Of a stretch of 64,000 nt of DNA, positions 26,401 to 35,530 are shown one piece after another (position 1 is the stretch's first letter; the number at the start of each line of letters is the position of its first letter). The stretch comes from Chiridota heheva. Lineage: Eukaryota > Echinodermata > Holothuroidea > Apodida > Chiridotidae. The notes beneath the pieces were generated by a model. It was not told the DNA's origin and did not search any database. It worked only from the letters and a program-made list of their open reading frames with translations. The stretch covers positions 257,501-321,500 of the forward strand of contig JAIGNY010004471.1 in assembly GCA_020152595.1 (NCBI GenBank), in the 5' to 3' direction. The translations under genes and the position numbers were made by a program.

Positions 26401-29088
26401 AATGTCTCACTTGTTACTAAACATTGAAAATCCTAATTGTCTCACTTGTTACTAAACATTGAAAATCCTTATTGTCTCACTTGTTACTGAACGTTGAAAA
26501 TCAAGAAACTTATTGTCTCACTTGTTACTGAACGTTGATAATCAAGAAATTTATTGTCTTACTTGTTACTGAACGTTGCAAATCAAGAAACAAATTGTCT
26601 CACTTGTTACTGAACGTTGAAAATCAAGAAACTAATTGTCTCACTTGTTACTGAACATTGAAAATCAAGAAAAATTGTCTTGTCGTTGAAAATCAATTGT
26701 TCACTTGTCACTGAACGTTGAAAATCAAGAAATTAAACTTGTCTATTGAAAATCTTACTTGTCACTAAACATTGCAAATAAAAAAACTAATTGTCTCACT
26801 TGTTACTGAACGTTTGAAATCAAGAAAATTATTGTCTCACTTGTTACCAAACGTTGCAAATCAAGAAAATTATTGTCTCACTTGAGAAACTTATTGTCTC
26901 ACTTGTTACTGAACGTTGAAAATCAAGAAACCTATTGTCTCACTTGTTATTGAATGTTGAAAAACAGAACAAAATTTCTATAAGAAAATTCTCACATCAA
27001 AACCTAACATATTAATATTCGCAACTTTCACCATGCACAATGTATCCCTTCCAAACTAAAAGTGAGCGAATCTGCGGCACATACATACCATCGCTCCATA
27101 CCTGCATATCGCTTGTCACTTCAAGTGGAAATTACAAAATATCAAAATCTAAACTTAATCATACTCAATTTCTAAATAATCATATATCACACGAACAATT
27201 AATTTCAAAATATCTTGCTGCGTTGGCGATTAAGTGCACTTCTGCAAAGCCAGACAAAGGGCACTTGAGTACGCCAACTTCCACCTAACTAAAAATATAT
27301 TGGCAATTCTAATTTGATCTGTTTGTGTTTGGACCATAAACACGCTCATATCACAATAGGTTTATATCCATTTAAAAACAAGTAAAAGGTTTAAGGGTGC
27401 ATATCATTAGTATAACATGCAGTGAATTATTTTGTTTAAGGCTATGTTTGAGTTAACTAATTACTAAGTTAAAAGATCTATGGAAAGAATATTGATTTCC
27501 TGTTACAGGGCTCCTGACCGAAAAATGAGGGCATATTTAGTGTGGTCTCACACTAAATCGAATACCTTGCAGTACGGAATATCATAAACATTACTAAATT
27601 CCGACCTGAGTAACTAAAAATTTGTACGTATTTTCCCATTTACTTTTTGGAATTTGTTTGCTTGTGCGCGATAGGGTGAAAATTTCTGAAAAAAGCAGAC
27701 TGTGTAATGCGACTTCTATTGGTTAAAATCTACATCAATTAGCAAAAACTAATGCCCTTACTTTTCGCCTTAGAGCACTTTTAAAACGAGAGCACCTTTA
27801 AAACGAGAGCATAACAAATTGGATAAGAACAGACTCCAAAATGTGAAAAAGAAGATTTTGGTTTTAAACTTCTTGCTGATCAAAGTTTTTGTTTTCAATA
27901 ATTCAAATTTGTGATGTATGAAGAGGTCGCCAGTTCAAAATCTTAAAGGCAAGGATATTGTCCCATAAAAAATTCAGAAGTGAACGCGGCTGGCCGAGCT
28001 GTCAACCTCACTTCCGGGTTTCAATTATTCTTGTTGATTGCGAGATATCTACGATGTTGTTGATCACACATAGAAAACTATGTGTGTTATTGATAACATC
28101 ACTAATTCCTTGCAATCAGTAAGGAAAATTGAAAACTGAAGTGACGTTATCCAGCATGGCGGCACTGAATTTATTTATGGGATATGTAATTCTAATTTCT
28201 TTACATAATTTCACAATATCTTTGATGACTTGGCACTTGGTAGCTCCTAAATGGACCAAGATTATGAAGTAATTTCGTCACAATTGTTTTGTCTCTTTGT
28301 CATACATCATACATACAATACATCTTGACCTTACATAACTAATCCTTTACAACAAAAAATAACAACAAATTGCAAATACCCCCTTCCCCTCTCCCTCCAC
28401 TATTGATCCTCAAAGGAGTGAGATATTGAACCAGTTTCTTCCCCATTCTGTTTTATCTCTTTGTCGTCTATCATACAAGACAGTTTTGAATTTTCAGAGG
28501 GATGATGTTCCACCCTGCCCCTTATTATCTCCACCATGCCCCCCATGTTCCACCCTGCCCCTTAATGTCTCCACCATGCCCCCATGTTCCACCCTGCCCC
28601 TTATTGTCTCTATTGTCTCCACCCTGCCCCTTATTGTCTCCACCATGCCCCCTTTCACTAAGCACTCTACATGTTGTTAAACAAAACATACTTTGAGAAC
28701 AATTTTGCTTTTTTCTCATGCTGATTACAATACCCCAATACAAAAAGATCCAGGGACCCTACTTGATGTATTGCTTCCCTCTCCACCTCCCCTTTTAAAT
28801 TTCAAAGTGCCCTTGATGCCTTACAAATGCTCCTTTTGGTCAGTGACCCCATACCCCTTTCTGGGTCAAGCTAGGGGTTGACAACCGAACACCTTTGACC
28901 TTATTCAACTAATCCTTTAAGGTATGGTTTATTGGTTAAACCTGCACATGCTATTAATGACAGATGGAAAGAAGTTATTCAAATAAACCTCACCTTTTCT
29001 CTGACCCTGATTTCTTGGCACTGGTTATGGCATTGCGGATTACGGAGGAGGGAGCTGATTTCCGCCTGGTAGTCAAGGCTTTAAATTT
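9155..29088 (-). CDS. ARHGAP20: ARHGAP20-like Rho GTPase-activating protein (whole gene, 11 exons found)
   Basis: Rho-family GTPase-activating protein that speeds GTP hydrolysis on Rho and, in vertebrates, is controlled by Rap1 through its Ras-association region. Domain order: TRRKSAPS motif (residues ~7-14), PH domain (~85-180), RA region (~185-315), RhoGAP (~360-545 with arginine finger in GIFRKSAN), then a Ser-rich tail to ~1,303. Vertebrate ARHGAP20 is about 1,190 residues with the same order. FVLGWPT, LFLFND, YQLWVQSG and LIGHEYP closely match that family. Exons join in phase except where single-base breaks occur at ~14351, ~12417/12352 and ~9875-9818. The start codon lies in an undetected upstream exon. 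Introns contain several MITEs. These breaks look more like sequence errors than decay, since flanking residues are conserved. Confidence 0.9.
11960..12130. repeat. Direct duplication in an intron
   Basis: GAATATACCTCAAAATCAAC followed by CCATTTAAACCAA occurs at about 11965-11998 and 12077-12110, a local duplication with a 112 bp period in the intron between exons J and K. Confidence 0.75.
12299..12470 (-). CDS. ARHGAP20: ARHGAP20-like exon J: RhoGAP C-terminal half (two compensating frame breaks)
   Basis: The 172 nt exon lies between CCCTCACAG and GTGAGA, phase 2 to phase 0, and its total length keeps the phase. The start encodes ILEQLPPANVNLIKHLF, the middle IFFHINLNSELNSMNHTNLAI and the end CISPSVLWPPLSAGAMAQ, each conserved in RhoGAP domains but in three successive frames. 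One base is missing at about 12417 and one is extra at about 12352. NLAICISPSVLWPP is the typical last RhoGAP motif, so the gene model should bridge both positions. Confidence 0.85.
12868..13096. mobile_element. ~230 bp MITE, copy 1 (intronic)
   Basis: Inverted ends TATTCACTTGGT and ACCAAGTGAATA. The closest related sequence is at 21426-21656, sharing CACGTCACCTCYGGGAGA near the left end and TGATGACCTCRGGTCA near the right. The terminal TA could be a target duplication, as in Tc1/mariner elements, but this is only suggestive. It has no coding capacity. It lies in the intron between exons I and J. Confidence 0.75.
13113..13172. repeat. LINE 3'-tail-like sequence
   Basis: An (ATA)n run followed by ATACATTTATATAGCGTCCT and a TCAAAAACGCTTGACA segment. 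The ACATTTATATAGCGC core is a common dispersed tail in marine invertebrate genomes, probably of L2-like LINE or SINE origin. Assignment is from memory of the motif only. Confidence 0.45.
13227..13336 (-). CDS. ARHGAP20: ARHGAP20-like exon I: central RhoGAP
   Basis: The 110 nt exon lies between CTTTGTAG and GTGAGA, phase 0 to phase 2. It encodes DFLRSLPDCILTGVLYNQW and EVKDPQEKIHMVKR. The D/KxFLRxLP motif is the RhoGAP signature that carries the conserved Lys/Arg-Leu-Pro turn, and it continues VASAVFK of exon H correctly. Confidence 0.92.
13855..13930 (-). repeat. tRNA-like sequence / SINE head
   Basis: The minus strand has an A-box-like TAGCTCAGTTGGCAGAGC (13917-13900) and a B-box-like GGGTTCAAGCC (13873-13862) at tRNA spacing. 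The acceptor ends do not pair and the anticodon stem is poor, so it is not a functional tRNA. It is more likely a tRNA pseudogene or the Pol III head of a SINE. It sits in the intron between exons H and I. Confidence 0.65.
14142..14363 (-). CDS. ARHGAP20: ARHGAP20-like exon H: RhoGAP N-terminal half with arginine finger (frame break)
   Basis: The 222 nt exon lies between TTTATGTAG and GTGAGA and leaves in phase 0. It encodes PEPIMDLLINIYNDGPFTNG, then IFRKSANARVTRELRTRLDAG and VPVTVASAVFK. IFRKSAN contains the catalytic arginine finger. Exon G requires entry at phase 2, which gives QLFGK (as in the QLFG motif of vertebrate ARHGAP20) and then a stop. The downstream frame requires one more base, most simply in the A-run at 14351-14354. 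Confidence 0.9.
14813..14933 (-). CDS. ARHGAP20: ARHGAP20-like exon G: basic linker before RhoGAP
   Basis: The 121 nt exon lies between TTTATCCCAG and GTGAGT, phase 1 to phase 2. It encodes a Lys/Arg-rich linker (QKRLKKSKKSPFKLTFRRSL) ending in a Ser/Pro-rich stretch. It corresponds to the basic FKRRRS segment between the RA and RhoGAP domains. The exit phase does not fit the frame needed in the next exon (see the frame break near 14351). Confidence 0.85.
15292..15615 (+). mobile_element. TGAGTCA-rich MITE, copy 1 (intronic)
   Basis: Begins TTATGCACTTGTCAGTTGTA and carries the family's internal blocks (GTCAGTCACC, CAGACCCATT, GGTGCATCAATGTACATG, TGCAATGACTCACC). The right end is degenerate. 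It lies between exons F and G. It is one of five copies of a PIF/Harbinger-like family (see the copy at 49129). Confidence 0.85.
15821..16000 (-). CDS. ARHGAP20: ARHGAP20-like exon F: end of RA region
   Basis: The 180 nt exon lies between CTTAACAG and GTAAGA, phase 1 to phase 1. It encodes HEYPHAIKMNHVRDAALF, an acidic linker, and FQCQFILRKKGKAN. It parallels HEYPYGIKMSHLRDSALL and MQCQFILK of vertebrate ARHGAP20 and completes the LIGHEYP junction with exon E. Confidence 0.93.
16581..16872 (+). mobile_element. TGAGTCA-rich MITE, copy 2 (abuts a splice donor)
   Basis: Starts degenerate or truncated at about 16581 and ends GACAAGTGCATAA-like at 16872. Read on the gene strand it begins at intron position 8 of the exon E donor (GTGAGTA|TTATGCACTTG). 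It carries the same internal blocks as copy 1. Confidence 0.85.
16880..17027 (-). CDS. ARHGAP20: ARHGAP20-like exon E: Ras-association region
   Basis: The 148 nt exon lies between GTTTCACAG and GTGAGTA, phase 0 to phase 1. It encodes TFQISDSQTAGDVLVMSMKE, then YQLWVQSGREEELYPLIG. YQLWV.SG.EE.YPLIG is the most recognisable RA-region signature of this family. A TGAGTCA-type MITE ends only 6-7 bp inside the following intron (16872), next to the donor. Confidence 0.93.
17303..17634 (-). mobile_element. TGAGTCA-rich MITE, copy 3 (intronic, inverted)
   Basis: Same family in the opposite orientation to copies 1 and 2. The left end has CTTGTCAATTGTGTGACTCG and the right end ACAACTGACAAGTGCATAA. It lies in the intron between exons D and E, only 0.3 kb upstream of exon E, so exon E is flanked by two inverted copies of the family. 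Confidence 0.85.
18694..18900. repeat. Tandem duplication (~100 bp x 2)
   Basis: ATTAGTCAATCAATAAAAA through CTTTCAAAGACTCSGCTATC is present at about 18699-18792 and again at 18800-18895. Differences are few, including a small AAT insertion in the second copy. Confidence 0.85.
19115..19200. repeat. G-rich purine tract
   Basis: GGGAGGGTGGGGGAGGGAGG and similar runs over about 85 bp on the plus strand meet the usual pattern for G-quadruplex formation. A second such tract lies at 20174-20201. Confidence 0.7.
19525..19655. repeat. 30-bp tandem array, ~4 copies
   Basis: The unit CACCAACCACTTACTGATCA plus GCCAATCAAT repeats four times with few changes. It follows a block resembling 35847-35950 (GGCCAGRTATC...TTYCTGATTGGTCA). 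Confidence 0.85.
19988..20520 (+). repeat. Dispersed repeat (DGH-like block), intact copy
   Basis: Begins GTTTGTTTGATGAGGGCTTA, then CACCACGACAGCGAGGGT, and later AACTAAAAGCCAGAAAGCTG. A second copy at 34918-35530 is interrupted by an inserted element. This copy therefore shows the uninterrupted target (AGGTTAGATCTTTCCAG). Confidence 0.8.
21320..21407 (-). CDS. ARHGAP20: ARHGAP20-like exon D: PH-RA linker
   Basis: The 88 nt exon lies between TTTTTTAG and GTAAGT, entering in phase 2 and leaving in phase 0. It encodes YVNIEREAQEPKSISIRIF and the following Asn/Glu-rich residues, which correspond to the YINLEKEKDYPKSIPLKIF stretch that opens the Ras-association region in vertebrate ARHGAP20. It is too short to stand out as an open frame and was found by homology and phase. 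Confidence 0.88.
21426..21656. mobile_element. ~230 bp MITE, copy 2
   Basis: Matches 12868-13096 along its length, with ends TATTCTGTTGGTTGG and AACCAAGTGAATA. The left terminus has diverged more than the right. Located 18 bp upstream of the acceptor side of exon D (21407), it probably contributes to or borders that polypyrimidine region. Confidence 0.75.
21920..22100. repeat. Dispersed repeat shared with 46502-46665
   Basis: ATTGATAGCTAAGGAGCCCTGAAAA and CCAGTTTTCAATA, followed by TTCCCTCTAAAAT blocks, recur in the same order and orientation at 46502-46665. It has no coding capacity; the family is unidentified. Confidence 0.7.
22898..23294. mobile_element. 397 bp element built of GCAAGCT palindromes
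   Basis: Inverted termini CCCTTACAGAAATATTAGCTTGC-like at the left and GCAAGCTAAAATTTCTGTAAG plus GG at the right. The inside is almost entirely variants of AGCTTGCGCAAGCT and GCTTGCAGCA, giving many overlapping hairpins. Right-end fragments of the same family occur at 43067-43104 and 63491-63575. Superfamily unknown. Confidence 0.8.
23575..24095. mobile_element. Foldback element family d, copy 1 (right end lost)
   Basis: Left terminus AAAGGATTAGTTCAGGGGTC. The left arm (AAACAAAATGGTAAAGAAAG, TCATTTGTGTAGAAACGACTG, GCCTCAGATTCTTAAAAG) returns inverted in the right arm, but the terminal 50 bp of the right arm are not recognisable. Confidence 0.75.
24433..24627 (-). CDS. ARHGAP20: ARHGAP20-like exon C: rest of PH domain
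   Basis: The 195 nt exon lies between CTCTCCACAG and GTAAGT, with phase 2 at both ends. It encodes LRLSELWLASCIQEV, FVLGWPTNNTVLTFSSAEE and a final Trp-containing helix (RRLWWDSLT). The last part is the C-terminal PH helix, where a Trp is almost invariant. The match to the FVLGWPT/ATFSS region of ARHGAP20 is very close. Confidence 0.92.
24702..25277. mobile_element. Foldback element family d, complete copy
   Basis: Ends AAAGGATTAGTTCAGTGGTC and GACCCCTGACCTAATCCTTT are inverted copies. Inversion extends about 200 bp into each arm (GTGATGTCATAGCCTCAGATT in the left against AATCTGAGGCTGTGACATCAC in the right), with a short AT-rich middle. Such long arms would fold into a single hairpin. It is non-coding and lies between exons B and C. 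Confidence 0.85.
25726..25974 (-). CDS. ARHGAP20: ARHGAP20-like exon B: start of PH domain
   Basis: The 249 nt exon lies between TTTTTCAG and GTAAGA, with phase 2 at both ends. The first two thirds are a Ser/Thr/Asn-rich linker. The end, VRYLFLFNDLLLIAKPK, is the first strand pair of the PH domain and closely resembles the LFLFNDLFVVAK segment of vertebrate ARHGAP20. It joins exon A in phase, completing a Ser codon. Confidence 0.9.
26395..26965. repeat. ~41-bp degenerate tandem array
   Basis: About 13 units of the type ATTGTCTCACTTGTTACTGA plus ACGTTGAAAATCAAGAAACT, with some shortened units. It lies in the intron between exons A and B. It is a minisatellite with no open frame. Confidence 0.85.
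27980..28165. mobile_element. Small palindromic element
   Basis: CTGTCAACCTCACTTCCGGGTTTCAATT and TTGATTGC on the left face inverted partners GCAATCAG and AATTGAAAACTGAAGTGACG on the right, with a centre hairpin CACACATAGAAAACTATGTGTG. It resembles a short MITE or hairpin; only one copy was seen here. Confidence 0.55.
28505..28650. repeat. C-rich minisatellite
   Basis: The unit CCACCCTGCCCCTTATTGTCT plus CCACCATGCCCC repeats about four times with partial units. It is strongly strand-asymmetric (C-rich on plus). Confidence 0.8.
28994..29088 (-). CDS. ARHGAP20: ARHGAP20-like exon A: basic N-terminal motif
   Basis: The 95 nt exon opens after TTTCATTGCAG and ends before GTGAGG. It encodes KFKALTTRRKSAPSSVIRNA and then a Lys/Ser-rich run. 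The RRKSAPS core matches the N-terminal RRRSAPS motif of vertebrate ARHGAP20. Entry is in phase 0, so an upstream coding exon carrying the start must exist. None was recognised between 29.1 and 64 kb, so it is either very short or outside the window. Confidence 0.8.
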
Positions 29089-30429
29089 CTGCAATGAAAG
29101 AAAAGATAAAACAATAAATAGCAAATTTATCAAATTTGATAAAATATTTCTAGCAGAAGAATATATTTTTATTATTCAAAAAACACACTTAATTTAAAAA
29201 TAAATAAATAAAAATAACTTAACTTTTGTTGTTGTTCCAAACATGAAAGAAAACAATACATTGCCTCCCATGTTAGTCTCGTCTCATACATACAAGCTCT
29301 AGAAAAATGCTATAAGTACAATTTTTAAAGTCACAAACTATGCAACGTTGATGGCATTCAGTTTAAAAATCCAGAGAATACTATATATATTGATAGTTGG
29401 TTTTAAATCTGGTTAGACGCTGAAGGAAAAGTATTGTACTTCTCAAACTCAATCACCATATATAGGAAAAGGGATTAGGTCCCCCTCCCTTCTCCCTTTT
29501 TAAATTGTCTTGATATCACGGGGGAAAAAAAGGTATTTTAGGGAACAAATATCACATTTAACCGATCAGGATCAGTTTTGGCTTTGCAATCATATCTGAG
29601 TTCCACTGCTTTTCTGATTAAAAACCTAATTGATGTAAATGTTATTCTAGTTCAAACAAATGGGCTATCTGATTACGACTGATATCTGGTAAACAAGTAA
29701 CAATTACATACAACTTCCTTGTTTTCCACATTACAATTACCGTTTACGGGACTTTCCCACATTCCTCCTACTAAACTCCCACTTGATTAGATAGATTAAA
29801 GAATATGTGTAGTGCATTAATGGTGCCTGAGTATATGATGGAGGACTTCAATAGAATCACAATGGTAATCAAAAAACTGGTTCCGCTAACAAGATATTCA
29901 AGTTAACTGTACTAATAGGGGGTTGTTACTATAGCTCAAATCATCATGTGAGGGGAGAAAACTTTGAAGACAGGGCTTGAATAAAGCACGCTAGCCCGGG
30001 GATAGTTGATTTACGTACAGGCTATCACAATTTCAATCATTAAAGCCCATCAGAATAGTCCTATAATCAGAATTATTGTAGCGGTTTATGTGATACATAA
30101 GGAAACGGGCTTGTGGAAAATTCAGTCAGGCTAATTTTAGCTAATAAAATAAAAGGTGGTAAAGCCCGACGGGCTGGTGATAAACCAATGTTAATTATGA
30201 GCCGTTTGAATGCACCAAAACGTGTCTAAAGTTGCTATGGGTAACACTTCTACTCTTATGCATTCAGTCATAGTTAAGGACATGTACTCCCATCTTTGTT
30301 TGCTTTATTGGGTAAAAGTTTTAGGTGGGGAGGGGGAATAGATGTGTTTTGTATCTTTACCATACACACACTAAGTCTCATTGCAAAAAACACTTTACTC
30401 ATGATAAATTAGGAATTTCATAAGAAATT

Positions 30430-30925
30430 TACAGCAATATACAAATTTACATGAAGATACAACAAAATTTACAGAAAGATACAAAGAAATTTAAAGAAAG
30501 ATACAAAAATTGATAGAATGATACAAAAAATTAGAGATAAAGACAAAAATTACAGAAAGATACAACAAAAATTGGAGAAAGATACAAAGAAGTTCAGAGA
30601 AAGATACAAAAATTACAGAAAGATACAAAAAATTACAGAAAGATACAAAAAAATTGGAGAAAGATACAAATAAGTTCAGAAAAAGATACAAAGAAATTTA
30701 CAAAAAGATACAAAGAAATTACAGAAAGATACAAAAACTTACAGAAAGATACAAAAAAATACAGAAAGATACCAAAAATTACAGAAAGATACAAAAATTA
30801 CAGAAAGATACAAAAAATTACAGAAAGATACAAAAAAAATTAGAGAAAGATGTTCAGAGAAAGATACAAAGAAATTTACAGAAAGATACAAAGAAATTTA
30901 GAGAAAATACAAACAAATTTATAGA
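30430..30925. repeat. ~17-26 bp A-rich tandem array (ACAGAAAGATACAAA)
   Basis: About 25 copies of TTACAGAAAGATACAAAAA and variants (TTGGAGAAAGATACAAA, GTTCAGAGAAAGATACAAA). The plus strand is almost pure purine plus AC; open frames across it are repeat artefacts. Confidence 0.9.
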
Positions 30926-31492
30926 ATTATAGGCCTCTAAAGATTTGGAGCTAGATATGATACTGAAAAAGCCCAGCAAAAGCTCAAGACAAGGAGGTAG
31001 AAAGTGGTTGAATCCTTGCTCAAGCTACTCATGAATTTTTAAGAAGTATTTGAAAAATATTCAGTATGCAACTTCCCAGACTTGATTGTGATTGGCTAAC
31101 TCTGAAGTTTGTTTTGCAAATAATTACCTAATATGAGTGAGGTTATCAAAATGATGTTATCTCCTGTTTTGACATGTTTTGGCAGGGTTATTTACATTCC
31201 AAGATGTTATCTTTTGCAACATGATATAAAAACATTATTTTTGTTGACAATTTCCCCATTGTTTTAATGTAACAATTTTCATTGGAATTTCCTTTGTTTA
31301 TTGCATGCTGGGGTGAAAATGTGTTTTGGTTAATGTTTCAGCAGGGAGACAGGAAGTTCTCAGAGAATGCTTTTTGATAGCAACAGAATTTCCAAGTTGA
31401 GAGCTAAAAACAATTATTTTATGATACTTATATAAAGTCTATGTGTACCTGTAAGAACAAAAGCTACATTGCTTTAAAATCACTTAAAATTG

Positions 31493-31950
<458 letters not shown>

Positions 31951-31954
31951 AAAT

Positions 31955-33800
31955 AAAAAAATGCAATAAAAATGGAAAATTTTCGATGAATTCCAAACAA
32001 AATTTAGCAAAAGTTGTTTCTTTGTGCCAATACACGCTATAAGACCAAATGATTCACTTTACCTTCACACGTTTCATGACTATGAATGATATTGACAACA
32101 CAAAGTAGGTACAAGGATTTTCAACTTTTCCTTCACAATGCTTTAAATGATGAGATTGCAACTAAAAGTATCCAATGAAACGTCAATGTTTATAATATCC
32201 AACTTATCTCCCGTACTCAGTATGCGATAGTAGTAATTTCTTTTCTGACTAATGTGTTCACTTTAATACAAACCAATCAAAATGGCATGAAAAATGTTTA
32301 GCCTTTAAAGGTGTACTCCAAATGTTTAGCATATAAAGGCGTATTTCAAATGTTTGGCATATGAAGGTGTATTCCAAATCCAAAATATCAAATTACTCGT
32401 GCGTTGATCAGACAATTAAAGTTAATGACAGCAGAAGAAACATTATGAAGCAGAGGACTGAGAATGCATTGTTTTACAAAAATAAAAAAAGATGCCTCAT
32501 TTCCCACAAATGCCAGTGATCAGGTGTCAAACACCAAAAATGCCGGAATAAAAACACTTTGTGCTTTAAATAAAATGTAATATCCCATGTACAACAGATA
32601 GTAAGAAATTTACGTCATTCTACTCAGCACACTGTAATACACTTCGAGGCAAAAACAATTTTGAACAAATCACCGGTTAATAATCACAAAATTATATATA
32701 AACAATTTCACTTCAGTGATGCTCACATGCCTTAAGCAAAATATATATTTCTAGTGAGCGGCCAATGAACTGAAAGAGATTTCTTTAGTCCTGATATGAT
32801 TCCATTGAGTCTCTAATTAATTTAAGTGATCGCTCCTAGAATAATTCCTGAAGGACGTCAAGCGACAGTGAGTCATCACTGTAATCTTACTTCAGCTCTT
32901 TTCCCTCATAAAACTTTGGCAAAATGTTTAATCCTCTCCACATATATACACCCTTGAAGACAATATCACACTTCCCCAAAAAAAATCATCAAGAGAAAAC
33001 AACCAATCAGAAAAGAGTTATTTCTTGCAAGAGAAACAATCCATTCAAATATTTTAATCTCCTAGCGTAATTCGTAATCCGATATTCTCCACACTTAAAA
33101 CGCATTTAACACCTTCACACCTGGTGATATTTTCAAAGTCATGTTAACTCTGACACCCCATGGTGTTTCTGACGAAAAAGGAATACGCGTCGTCATTTCT
33201 TTTTGTAACAAGTTTCTTTTTAATACCACATAGACAAATAAGTATTCTGTATCAAGCATCCTACTCACATCCATGAATATCACTGATGTATTTGACCGAG
33301 TCTGGGAAAGAATCGTAATATTGTTTAAAGTATATAAACAGATTCACCTACTAGTGCTGACCTTCTGACCTTTTGACCCATCGAGTAAAAAATGCAGCAT
33401 TTTATTGCTTCCTCTACATCAATTTCTTGCTTTCTGACAAGCCTGGTAGATAACTTGTAAGTGACACAATAAGAATTATAATGAAGTATTTCATTGAATT
33501 GCAATATTCCTGTAATTAAGTGATCGTCATCTATTTTCCTCAATCTTTCGAGGTACAATAAAATGGTTATAATTTCAATTTGAATCTTTTTTTATTAAGC
33601 ATTCCAATCATATGTCTATGAGAAGTGAAGCAGGACAAATTCTTTGAATTTTGGGCAAATTGTGATGTGATTCTTGGGAAATGATTGATATACAAAACTT
33701 ATTTTGCTTTTGTTAAAGTAGATGAATTCCAGGTAAAGTAAAAAAAGGGGGATTTGGAATATTTCAAAAGCAAGGACAAAGGTACTCATTGCTTCTTTTT
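31955..33800. other. Non-coding stretch, nothing recognised
   Basis: AT-rich sequence. A short local repeat at 32305-32375 (AATGTTTAGC/GGCATATRAAGG, three units) is visible. No exon with supporting splice sites or homology was found. Confidence 0.5.
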
Positions 33801-33822
33801 AAAAAATGAATATTAGTTTAAC

Positions 33823-33957
33823 TCCCTCCCTCCCTCCCCCTCCCGCTTTCTCTTCTCCTCCCTCCCTCCTCTCTCTCCCTCCCCCTTTCTCTTCTCCCTC
33901 CCTCCTCTCTCTCTCTCTCTCTTCCTTCCTCCCCCTCCCTCCTCTCTCCCTCCCCCA
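33823..33957. repeat. Polypyrimidine (CCCTC)n tract
   Basis: About 130 bp of almost pure C/T on the plus strand (CTCCCTCC, CTCTCTCT, TTCTCTTCTCC mixtures). It is a candidate for triplex or H-DNA structure. Confidence 0.9.
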
Positions 33958-34917
33958 AAAAAGTAAACAAAAATGTGAAAAATTGTAAGTACTTTCAAAC
34001 CAATTTAGTAGACAAGAATATTTGTAGGCAAAAAAAAAAAAAAAAACCTGGACCCAAGACCAACTCACCAGTTGATTGTTCACAATATCCTAGGTAAATA
34101 CTGATAACAATCAAGAGTGTGTCCATAGGGAATAAACTGCCAAGTGAACTTAATCATGGAGTTACTATCTGAAAGTAACTCCATGGCTAGGCTCACATTA
34201 AGGTACAGTAATATGATACAAAAGAAATTCAATCAACAACTCCCTGAAAACATATTACAATCTAAACATATTACAATCTGTACACAAATAACCTTCCTTT
34301 GACCTCTTGTAGAGCAATACATTTTCTTTAATCATTTTATGGCACAATTTCCCCAAAACAGTGACCACAACACACATTTATGGCATGATTTAATAGTTCA
34401 TCATCAGCCATTTTTTGGTCAAAATCATATAACTTCCTGAATCTCTTCTCAGAATGAAGAAGATGGGAGTCATTTCCAATTTGTCAACAGCTTTCTCAAT
34501 TACACTTTTTTATAAAAATTTAGAGAAAATGTTTTCTTCAAAACTGTAGAGACAATTTTTTTTCTTCAAAATGAACCATACAGGCAGGGTATAGTATTGC
34601 TTTTGACTGGCTAGAAACAACTTTCATCTTAACAATTTGGGCAATTGGTAATAAAAGGGAAAATGTTGAAAATATTGCTAATGAAACCATTATACAAATG
34701 ATTACATTTTCATAAGCAAAATGGTATGAAGCTCTGGTTAAATTTGTCTCCCTGCTATCTAATATATTTCATCATACTAGACCACCGATTATTTTCATGG
34801 ATGGATATTTAACTTGAAAATGTTCATAAGAATTTGCCTGGGACTATCTGTCATATTAAGGACAAGAAAGGTAATGCTTGTGTAACCTTCTTGGACAACT
34901 TAACACTAGAACAAACT

Positions 34918-35530
34918 GTTTGTTTGTTTGATGAGGGCTTACAAGCACCACGACAGCGAGGGTCAAATTGTGCCTGAGAGGTTAGATCAGACCTGCCAAC
35001 CTTTAGGATCACCAAACTGTATTCTGGAACTACAAAATTGTAATTTTGATAAAAAAAAACTGTACTCTTCAAACAAAATGTACAAAACAAAGGTTTACTG
35101 TGGCTGGAAAAAAAATTACCACTGTACTTTCAGTTTCTCTTATTGTACGAATCTGAATCTGAATCAGTTAAGTCGGCAAAATCAATCCTTCAAGAGGACA
35201 TGAACGCCAACCGAGCGTAAAAAGTATGAATAAAAAATAAATAAAAAAAAATGAAAATAAATAAATTGTATTAAAAAAAAAAAACGTACAATCGTATTCT
35301 CAACATTTTCCCGTATTAAATACGGCAAAATCATACTGGTCTGTTAGATCATTCCAGAGGTAGAATAGAAAAAAAACAGGGGGAGATTGAGAGAAACACG
35401 AGAACTAAAAGCCAGAAAGCTGGGATCGAGAGACGAGGTGCATGGGTGAGAAAAAACAAAACAAAGTAGAGAGGGGTTGGGAGAGGAGGATTAAATATGG
35501 TTATAGAGGGAAGCATGATGCAGAAACAAA
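34918..35530 (+). repeat. Dispersed repeat, second copy, interrupted
   Basis: Matches 19988-20330 on both sides of an insertion at 34989-35342. The left part carries TTTGATGAGGGCTTACAAGC and the right part AACTAAAAGCCAGAAAGCTG. Confidence 0.8.
34989..35342. mobile_element. Inserted 354 bp element with 8-bp target duplication
   Basis: Flanked by GTTAGATC on both sides (34981-34988 and 35343-35350). The uninterrupted repeat copy at 20050 has only one GTTAGATC, which proves an insertion. The ends AGACCTGC and ACTGGTCT are short imperfect inverted repeats. An 8-bp duplication is typical of hAT and P superfamilies; the termini do not decide which. It is non-coding. Confidence 0.85.

Noticed and set aside
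26395..26965. CRISPR-like array
   Set aside because: The 41-bp units are adjacent with no unique spacers, and the setting is a eukaryotic intron.
33325..33558. 77-residue minus-strand frame without obvious repeats
   Set aside because: No recognisable family, no supporting splice sites and no conserved context; within chance length for AT-rich DNA.
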